64,000 nucleotides of DNA, from NCBI RefSeq assembly GCF_020164745.1, contig NZ_JAIUGV010000001.1, positions 124,001-188,000 of the forward strand. The letters run 5' to 3'. The notes beneath the pieces are model-generated. The model saw only the letters and a program-made list of their open reading frames with translations, searched no databases and was not told where the DNA came from. Source of the DNA: Mesorhizobium sp. ES1-4. GTDB taxonomy: Bacteria > Pseudomonadota > Alphaproteobacteria > Rhizobiales > Rhizobiaceae. Of this stretch, positions 56,930 to 64,000 are shown in pieces; position 1 is the stretch's first letter; every line of letters starts with the position of its first letter. Both the position numbers and the translations under genes were made by a program.

Positions 56930-57967
56930 ATGGCCACCGCAGCCAGAAAAGCGCCTGCCAAATCGAAATCCGACGGCAAATCCGGCCTGTCGGCACCCAA
57001 GCCCGCTGACTTCACCAAGGACGAGGAGCTTGCCGCCTACCGGCACATGCTGCTCATCCGCCGCTTCGAGGAAAAGGCCGGCCAGCTCTACGGCATGGGC
57101 TTCATCGGCGGCTTCTGCCATCTCTATATCGGCCAGGAAGCGGTCGTAACCGGGATGAAGATGGCGCTGATCGACGGCGATCAGATGATAACAGCCTATC
57201 GCGACCACGGTCACATGCTGGCGATGGAGCTTTCGCCGCGTGGCGTGATGGCCGAGTTGACCGGCCGCCGCGGCGGCCTGTCCAGGGGCAAGGGCGGCTC
57301 CATGCACATGTTCTCCAAGGAGAAGCATTTCTATGGCGGTCACGGCATTGTCGGTGCGCAGGTGTCGCTCGGCACCGGCCTCGCCTTCGCCAACCGCTAC
57401 CGCGGCAACAACAATGTCTCGCTGACCTATTTCGGTGATGGCGCCGCCAACCAGGGCCAGGTCTATGAGAGCTTCAACATGGCCTCGCTGTGGAAGCTGC
57501 CGGTGATCTACATCATCGAGAACAACCGCTACGCCATGGGTACCTCGGTTTCGCGCTCTTCAGCGGAGACCGACTTCTCGCACCGTGGCGCTTCCTTCAA
57601 GATTCCCGGCATCCAGGTCGATGGCATGGATGTGCGCGCGGTCAAGGCCGCCGGCGATCTTGCCACCGAATGGTGTCGCGCCGGCAATGGCCCGCTGATC
57701 CTCGAGATGCAGACCTACCGCTATCGCGGCCACTCGATGTCCGATCCGGCGAAGTACCGGTCGAAGGAAGAAGTGCAGAAGATGCGCTCCGAGCACGACC
57801 CGATCGAGCAGGTAAAGGCGCGGCTCATCGAGAAGAAGTGGGCGACCGAGGACGAATTGAAGACCATCGACAAGGAGGTTCGCGACGTCGTCGCCGACGC
57901 CGCCGAATTTGCCCAGAACGATGCGGAGCCGGATCCGTCCGAGCTCTGGACCGACGTCGTGTTGTAA
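56930..57967 (+). CDS. pdhA: pyruvate dehydrogenase E1 alpha subunit
   Basis: A 345-residue thiamin-diphosphate enzyme subunit. The Ala/Lys-rich N-terminus leads to HMLLIRRFEEKAGQLYGMGF, MFSKEKHFYGGHGIVGAQVS, the ThDP motif start GDGAANQGQVYESFNMASLW ending at ENNRYAMGTS, and the phosphorylation-loop-like YRYRGHSMSDPAKYRSKEE. It is the heterotetramer type shared with mitochondria. CAGGGAG precedes ATG 56930. pdhB follows 15 bases after it. Confidence 0.96.
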   Translation: MATAARKAPAKSKSDGKSGLSAPKPADFTKDEELAAYRHMLLIRRFEEKAGQLYGMGFIGGFCHLYIGQEAVVTGMKMALIDGDQMITAYRDHGHMLAMELSPRGVMAELTGRRGGLSRGKGGSMHMFSKEKHFYGGHGIVGAQVSLGTGLAFANRYRGNNNVSLTYFGDGAANQGQVYESFNMASLWKLPVIYIIENNRYAMGTSVSRSSAETDFSHRGASFKIPGIQVDGMDVRAVKAAGDLATEWCRAGNGPLILEMQTYRYRGHSMSDPAKYRSKEEVQKMRSEHDPIEQVKARLIEKKWATEDELKTIDKEVRDVVADAAEFAQNDAEPDPSELWTDVVL

Positions 57968-57982
57968 AGGGAGGGCCAGGAC

Positions 57983-59380
<1,398 letters not shown>

Positions 59381-59398
59381 ATCGGACGGGAGGACAAA

Positions 59399-60775
59399 AT
59401 GCCAATCAACATCACCATGCCGGCGCTCTCGCCCACGATGGAAGAGGGCAATCTGTCAAAGTGGCTGGTCAAGGAAGGCGACAAGGTTTCGCCCGGCGAT
59501 GTGATCGCCGAGATCGAGACCGACAAGGCGACGATGGAGGTCGAGGCTGTCGATGAGGGAACGGTTGCCAAGCTCGTCGTGCCGGCCGGTACCGAAGGCG
59601 TCAAGGTCAACGCGCTGATCGCCGTGCTTGCCGCCGAAGGTGAGGATGCGGGTGCTGCCGCCAAAAGCGGTGGCGATGCCGCACCGGCGAAAGCCGAAGC
59701 GCCGAAAGCTGAAGCCTCAAAGACCGAAGCGCCGAAGGCTGAGGCGCCAAGGACCGAGGCGCCGAAGCCCGAGCCTGTCTCGGCAACTCCAGCCGCCGCC
59801 AATGGTCATGCGGCTGGCGAACGTATCTTTGCATCACCGCTTGCCCGTCGTATTGCCAAGGACGCTGGAGTCGATGTTTCTGCCGTGACCGGCACCGGCC
59901 CGCACGGCCGCGTCGTGAAGGCCGATGTCGAAGCCGCGATGGCCGGTGGCGACGCCAAGGCGGCACCCGCCGCCAAGGCTCCGGCCGGCGCGCCAGCGGC
60001 TGCCGCCGCACCAGCAGTAAAGGCGATGTCGGACGATCAGGTGCTGAAACTGTTCGAGCAGGGCTCCTACGACCTAGTCCCGCACGACAACATGCGCAAG
60101 ACCATCGCGCGGCGCCTCGTCGAGGCCAAGACCACCATCCCGCATTTCTACCTGACGCTCGATTGTGAACTCGACGCGCTCCTGGCGCTGCGTTCGCAGC
60201 TCAATGCGGCCGCACCGGTGAAGAAGACCGACAAGGGCGAAGCACCCGCCTACAAGCTCTCCGTCAACGACATGGTGATCAAGGCGATGGCGATGGCGCT
60301 GAAGGCGGTGCCGGACGCCAATGCCTCCTGGACCGAAAGCGCCATGGTCAAGCACAAGCATGCCGATGTCGGCGTTGCCGTGTCGATCCCCGGCGGCCTG
60401 ATCACACCGATCATTCGGCGTGCGGACGAAAAGACGCTGTCGACCATCTCCAACGAGATGAAGGATCTGGCCAGCCGTGCGCGCAGCCGCAAGCTGAAGC
60501 CGGAAGAATACCAGGGCGGCACCACGGCGGTGTCGAACCTCGGCATGTTCGGCATCAAGGATTTCGCCGCGGTGATCAATCCGCCGCATGCGACGATCCT
60601 GGCGGTCGGCGCCGGCGAGGAGCGGGCGGTGGTCAGGAATGGCGAGATCAAGATCGCGACCGTGATGTCGGTGACGCTGTCGACCGACCATCGTGCGGTC
60701 GACGGCGCGCTGGGAGCGGAACTCTTGGTCGCCTTCAAGAAGTTGATCGAAAACCCGATGGGCATGCTGGTCTAG
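59399..60775 (+). CDS. pdhC: dihydrolipoamide acetyltransferase (E2) of pyruvate dehydrogenase
   Basis: A 458-residue core subunit. Lipoyl domain (1-80) nearly identical to that of pdhB, with [15 protein letters not shown]; an Ala/Pro/Lys linker with KAEAPKAEASK-type repeats; a peripheral-subunit-binding domain (SPLARRIAKDAGVDVSAVTG, TGPHGRVVKADV); and the catalytic domain ending with VTLSTDHRAVDGALGAELLV, which carries the catalytic His. It makes acetyl-CoA and holds E1 and E3. GGGAGGACAAA precedes ATG 59399. Confidence 0.96.
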   Translation: MPINITMPALSPTMEEGNLSKWLVKEGDKVSPGDVIAEIETDKATMEVEAVDEGTVAKLVVPAGTEGVKVNALIAVLAAEGEDAGAAAKSGGDAAPAKAEAPKAEASKTEAPKAEAPRTEAPKPEPVSATPAAANGHAAGERIFASPLARRIAKDAGVDVSAVTGTGPHGRVVKADVEAAMAGGDAKAAPAAKAPAGAPAAAAAPAVKAMSDDQVLKLFEQGSYDLVPHDNMRKTIARRLVEAKTTIPHFYLTLDCELDALLALRSQLNAAAPVKKTDKGEAPAYKLSVNDMVIKAMAMALKAVPDANASWTESAMVKHKHADVGVAVSIPGGLITPIIRRADEKTLSTISNEMKDLASRARSRKLKPEEYQGGTTAVSNLGMFGIKDFAAVINPPHATILAVGAGEERAVVRNGEIKIATVMSVTLSTDHRAVDGALGAELLVAFKKLIENPMGMLV

Positions 60776-60885
60776 GTGGGGCTCCGCCTTGGCCTGCCGG
60801 GCCTGGTAGCCGTCCCTGCGCAATGGCTATTCGGAGGCTGGGCGTGTGAGACGCGGCCTGACTGTTGAAAGGGCGGGTTGAACCG

Positions 60886-61521
60886 ATGAAGACGGTGCTT
60901 TGCTATGGTGACTCGCTGACCTGGGGCTACGATGCCGAGGGTGGCCGCCATGCGTTGCAGGACCGCTGGCCAACTGTGCTGCAAGCCGGGCTCGGCGACG
61001 ATGTCCAGGTCATCGCCGATGGCCTGAATGGACGCACCACGGCCTTCGACGATCACCTGGCAGGTGCCGATCGCAATGGAGCACGGCTGCTGCCGACGGT
61101 TCTGACGACGCACGCACCGATCGACCTGATCGTCATCATGCTTGGCGCCAACGACATGAAGCCCTGGATCCATGGCAATCCGGTCGCGGCCAAGCAGGGC
61201 ATCCAGCGGCTGATCGACATCGTGCGCGGCCATGACTATCCGTTCGACTGGCCGGCGCCGCGGATCCTGATCGTTTCGCCGCCTCTTGTCAGCCGCACCG
61301 AAAATGCCGACTTCAAGGAAATGTTCGCCGGCGGCGATGACGCCTCGAAGCAGCTTGCGCCGCAATATGCGGCACTCGCCGACGAAGAGGGGTGCGGCTT
61401 CTTCGATGCCGGCACAGTGGCGCAAACCACACCGCTCGACGGCGTCCACCTCGACGCCGAAAACACGCGAAATATCGGCAAGGCGTTGACGCCAGTCGTG
61501 CGCGTGATGCTGGAATTGTGA
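60886..61521 (+). CDS. SGNH/GDSL hydrolase
   Basis: A 211-residue esterase-like protein with block I MKTVLCYGDSLTWGYDAEGG (catalytic Ser), block III VIMLGANDMKPWIHGNPV (GxND) and block V PLDGVHLDAENTRNIGKALT (Asp-x-x-His). There is no signal peptide, so it is cytosolic. It lies between pdhC and lpdA, a conserved position in rhizobia; its substrate is unknown, with acyl or acetyl esters possible. ATG 60886 is preferred over TTG 60865 by length. Confidence 0.88.
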   Translation: MKTVLCYGDSLTWGYDAEGGRHALQDRWPTVLQAGLGDDVQVIADGLNGRTTAFDDHLAGADRNGARLLPTVLTTHAPIDLIVIMLGANDMKPWIHGNPVAAKQGIQRLIDIVRGHDYPFDWPAPRILIVSPPLVSRTENADFKEMFAGGDDASKQLAPQYAALADEEGCGFFDAGTVAQTTPLDGVHLDAENTRNIGKALTPVVRVMLEL

Positions 61522-61536
61522 TTGAAGGAGAAAACC

Positions 61537-62985
61537 GTGGCTGAGAACTACGACGTCATCATCATCGGCTCCGGTCCCGGCGGCTATGTCACGGCGGTGC
61601 GTTCCGCCCAGCTCGGCTTCAAGACGGCGATCGTCGAGCGTGAGCATCTCGGCGGCATCTGTCTCAACTGGGGCTGCATTCCGACCAAGGCGCTGCTGCG
61701 CTCGGCCGAGATCATGCACTATTCGGATCACCTGAAGGATTATGGCCTGAAGCTCGACGGCGGCAAGATCAGTGCCGATACCGCCGCTGTCGTCGATCGG
61801 TCGCGGAAAGTGTCGCTCAGGCTCAATGGCGGCGTCGCCTTCCTGATGAAGAAGAACAAGGTCGACGTCATCTGGGGCGAGGCCAAGTTGTCAAAGCCCG
61901 GCGAAATCGTGGTCTCCAAGACGGCCAAGAAGCCCATGGAACCGCAGCCGCCGGTGCCGAAAGGCGTCAAGGGCGAGGGCACCTACACCGCCAAGCACAT
62001 CATCCTGGCAACTGGTGCCCGACCGCGCGCGCTGCCCGGAATCGAGCCGGATGGCAAGCTGATCTGGACCTATTTCGAGGCCATGGTGCCGAAGGAGATG
62101 CCGAAGTCGCTGCTGGTGATGGGCTCGGGCGCCATCGGCATCGAATTCGCCTCTTTCTATCGCACCATGGGCGTCGAGGTGACCGTGGTCGAGCTGCTTT
62201 CGGCGGTGATGCCTGTCGAGGACGCCGAAGTCTCGAAGTTCGCGCAAAAGCAGTTCGAAAAGCAGGGCATGAAGATTATTCTCGAGGCCAAGGTGACCAA
62301 GGTCGAGAAAGGAGCGAACTCGGTCACCGCGCATGTCGAGATGAAGGACGGCAAGGTCGAGAAGATCACCGCCGACCGGATGATTTCGGCAGTCGGTGTA
62401 CAGGGCAATATCGAGAATCTCGGCCTTGAAGCGCTTGGCGTGAAGACCGATCGCGGCTGCGTCGTCATCGACGGCTACGGCAAGACCAACGTACCCGGCA
62501 TCTACGCCATCGGCGATGTCGCCGGTCCCCCGATGCTTGCCCACAAGGCCGAGCATGAGGGCGTGGTGTGCGTCGAAAAGATCGCCGATTTTCCCGGTGT
62601 TCACGCGACCGACAAGCTCAAAATTCCCGGCTGCACCTATTGCAACCCGCAGGTCGCCTCCGTTGGCTTGACGGAAGCCAGGGCCAAGGCCGAAGGCTGG
62701 GATATTCGCGTCGGTCGCTTCCAGTTCGCCGCCAACGGCAAGGCGATCGCGCTTGGCGAGGACCAGGGTTTCGTCAAGACCATCTTCGACAAGAAGACCG
62801 GTCAGCTGCTCGGCGCGCACATGGTCGGCGCCGAGGTCACCGAACTGATCCAGGGCTTTGTCGTGGCGATGAACCTGGAGACGACCGAGGAAGAGCTGAT
62901 GCACACGATCTTCCCGCATCCGACGCTGTCGGAGATGATGAAGGAAAGCGTGCTCGACGCCTATGGTCGCGCCTTGAACGCATGA
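61537..62985 (+). CDS. lpdA: dihydrolipoamide dehydrogenase (E3)
   Basis: A 482-residue flavoprotein disulfide oxidoreductase: FAD loop DVIIIGSGPGGYVTAVRSAQ, redox-active Cys pair in GICLNWGCIPTKALL, NAD loop LLVMGSGAIGIEFASFYRTM, IGDVAGPPMLAHKAEHEGVV and the C-terminal His-Glu in HTIFPHPTLSEMMKES. The start is GTG 61537, with GAAGGAG 6 bases upstream; TTG 61522 is too early. It reoxidises dihydrolipoyl groups of PdhC and PdhB. An insertion after residue 125 (MEPQPPVPKGVKGEGTYTAK) is typical of this alphaproteobacterial form. Confidence 0.96.
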   Translation: MAENYDVIIIGSGPGGYVTAVRSAQLGFKTAIVEREHLGGICLNWGCIPTKALLRSAEIMHYSDHLKDYGLKLDGGKISADTAAVVDRSRKVSLRLNGGVAFLMKKNKVDVIWGEAKLSKPGEIVVSKTAKKPMEPQPPVPKGVKGEGTYTAKHIILATGARPRALPGIEPDGKLIWTYFEAMVPKEMPKSLLVMGSGAIGIEFASFYRTMGVEVTVVELLSAVMPVEDAEVSKFAQKQFEKQGMKIILEAKVTKVEKGANSVTAHVEMKDGKVEKITADRMISAVGVQGNIENLGLEALGVKTDRGCVVIDGYGKTNVPGIYAIGDVAGPPMLAHKAEHEGVVCVEKIADFPGVHATDKLKIPGCTYCNPQVASVGLTEARAKAEGWDIRVGRFQFAANGKAIALGEDQGFVKTIFDKKTGQLLGAHMVGAEVTELIQGFVVAMNLETTEEELMHTIFPHPTLSEMMKESVLDAYGRALNA

Positions 62986-63084
62986 TAGATTCGCAGCGGG
63001 AGACTCAGCTTCGACAGTCGCGGGATCGCGACGGCGAGGCAGTTCGTTTCCGGAGAACTTTTTACTCGCGCAAGGAGAAGGCAT

Positions 63085-63342
63085 ATGCACTTGAATGGCG
63101 TGGGCTGGATCGCAGCCATCATCATCGGCGGCCTGGCAGGCTGGTTCGCCGAAATGGTCATGAAGAGCAACACCGGCATATTCATGAACATCGTCATGGG
63201 GATAGTTGGCGCGGTGGTGCTGAACGCCATCCTGCAGGCGCTTAATATCGGCGTGTTCGGAGTAGGCTGGATCGCCTATCTGATCACCGGTTTCATCGGT
63301 GCCTGCCTGCTTATCTGGGTCGGTCGCATGGTGCGCCGCTAG
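63085..63342 (+). CDS. GlsB/YeaQ/YmgE-family stress membrane protein
   Basis: An 85-residue protein with three hydrophobic helices: GWIAAIIIGGLAGWFAEMVM, GIFMNIVMGIVGAVVLNAIL and VGWIAYLITGFIGACLLIWV, ending in basic RMVRR. The Gly-rich helices and GGLAGWFAE opening match the transglycosylase-associated (GlsB/YeaQ) family. The ATG is preceded by GCAAGGAGAAGGCAT. It lies between lpdA and lipA, with a GTCGCG-GGAT-CGCGAC hairpin (63017-63032) upstream and a terminator downstream. Confidence 0.88.
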   Translation: MHLNGVGWIAAIIIGGLAGWFAEMVMKSNTGIFMNIVMGIVGAVVLNAILQALNIGVFGVGWIAYLITGFIGACLLIWVGRMVRR

Positions 63343-63369
63343 TCGCTATCGTCCCGGCTATGCGAAAAC

Positions 63370-63402
63370 GGTTGCAGTCGCATGCGCCGCTGCAGCCTTT
63401 TT
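63370..63402 (+). terminator. terminator between the GlsB-type gene and lipA
   Basis: GGTTGCAG (63370-63377), a 12-nt loop, CTGCAGCC (63390-63397, one G-U pair), TTTTT. The stem is moderate. Confidence 0.65.
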
Positions 63403-63478
63403 CTTTGTGCTGAAAAGTCCTAGATGACGTGAAAGTGACGATCGCCGACGCGCGGTCGCAAGAAAGGCCAGGGTTCAG

Positions 63479-64000
63479 ATGGTCACTGTCCTCGACACGA
63501 TCGCCAACGCGCCGCGGCTGCGGCACCCCGAGAAGGCGCACAAGCCCGACCAGGAAGTGCTGCGCAAGCCGGACTGGATCCGCGTCAAGGCGCCGGTTTC
63601 GAAGGGCTATGCCGAGACACGCGAGATCGTCAAATCCCACAAGCTGGTGACCGTATGCGAAGAGGCCGGATGCCCCAACATCGGTGAGTGCTGGGAAAAG
63701 AAGCACGCTACTTTCATGATCATGGGCGAGATCTGCACCCGTGCATGCGCCTTCTGCAATGTCGCCACCGGCATACCGACCGCGCTCGACCTCGATGAGC
63801 CGGCCCGCGTCGCGCATGCCGTCAAGCAGATGGGCCTTACCCACGTCGTCATCACCTCGGTCGACCGCGACGATCTCGCCGATGGTGGTGCCCAGCACTT
63901 CGCCGACGTGATCCGGGCGATCCGGGCGGCAACGCCTCAGACGACGATAGAAATTCTGACGCCGGATTTCCTGCGCAAGGACGGCGCGTTGGAGATCGTC
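63479..64000 (+). CDS. lipA: lipoyl synthase, N-terminal part (3' cut by window)
   Basis: The first 174 residues, in frame to the window end. Auxiliary iron-sulfur cluster Cys C60, C65 and C71 are in [16 protein letters not shown]; the radical-SAM CxxxCxxC is C86, C90, C93 in [30 protein letters not shown] is the next conserved block. LipA inserts two sulfurs into octanoyl groups on lipoyl domains, such as those of PdhB and PdhC upstream. ATG 63479 follows an AGGCCAGGGTTCAG leader. Confidence 0.96.
   Translation, partial: MVTVLDTIANAPRLRHPEKAHKPDQEVLRKPDWIRVKAPVSKGYAETREIVKSHKLVTVCEEAGCPNIGECWEKKHATFMIMGEICTRACAFCNVATGIPTALDLDEPARVAHAVKQMGLTHVVITSVDRDDLADGGAQHFADVIRAIRAATPQTTIEILTPDFLRKDGALEIV

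Overview
The window is a continuous piece of a high-GC alphaproteobacterial chromosome. It most resembles a rhizobial (Mesorhizobium / Phyllobacteriaceae-type) core chromosome. Grounds: the alpha-type ribosomal operon order with rpsM-rpsK-rpoA-rplQ and no rpsD; an eukaryotic-type glutamine synthetase II (glnII) next to glnB-glnA; an ATP12-type F1-ATPase assembly chaperone; a lipoyl-bearing pyruvate dehydrogenase E1 beta; and DUF930, DUF1203 and dodecin genes of rhizobial style. The species assignment is inference from gene content, not from a database search. I saw no tRNA, rRNA, insertion sequence, CRISPR array or symbiosis (nod/nif) gene.

Layout. 1-6882: end of the ribosomal protein/secretion/transcription superoperon (rplF to rplQ), closed by a clear terminator. 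6902-13875: a lower-GC orphan gene, a periplasmic Deg/HtrA protease, rarA, a DUF930 protein, an LpxO-like membrane dioxygenase and a GT-C-like membrane protein. 14053-17165: a GAF-Fis regulator, a long perfect palindrome, an aldehyde dehydrogenase and DUF779, which look like one regulated aldehyde-oxidation unit. 17197-22503: crcB, an RluA-type pseudouridine synthase, an EamA exporter, the ATP12 chaperone and an MHS-type transporter with a large extra periplasmic domain. 22529-26691: nitrogen assimilation, with glnII on + and glnB-glnA on -, both behind sigma-54-like promoters, around a roughly 640-base gene-free gap.

27002-36824: bifunctional NAD(P)HX repair enzyme, propionyl-CoA carboxylase beta, a DEAD-box helicase with a DEGD motif, an alpha/beta hydrolase, an SDR, cysteine synthase plus an alanyl-tRNA editing protein, and an epoxide-hydrolase-like protein. 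36841-41286 is the most accessory-looking block: an outer-membrane barrel gene, a divergent cytochrome P450, and a convergent three-gene operon of an HlyC-like acyltransferase, an alpha/beta hydrolase lacking its catalytic His, and a Stf0-like sulfotransferase. It may build a hydroxylated and sulfated acyl metabolite (hypothesis). 41377-51948: sulfurtransferase, GNAT, DUF1203, alanine dehydrogenase with a divergent Lrp-type regulator, 5-formyl-THF cyclo-ligase, NDH-2, a Tat-exported 2',3'-cyclic nucleotide phosphodiesterase, cyclopropane fatty acid synthase and small proteins.

52153-64000: VOC protein, kdsA, dodecin, PRC-barrel protein, an unlisted 41-residue lipoprotein on -, eno, a DivIC/FtsB-like protein, then pdhA-pdhB-pdhC, an SGNH hydrolase, lpdA, a GlsB-type membrane protein and the 5' part of lipA. 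Enolase, the pyruvate dehydrogenase subunits, lipoamide dehydrogenase and lipoyl synthase form one functional line from glycolysis to lipoylated acetyl-CoA production.
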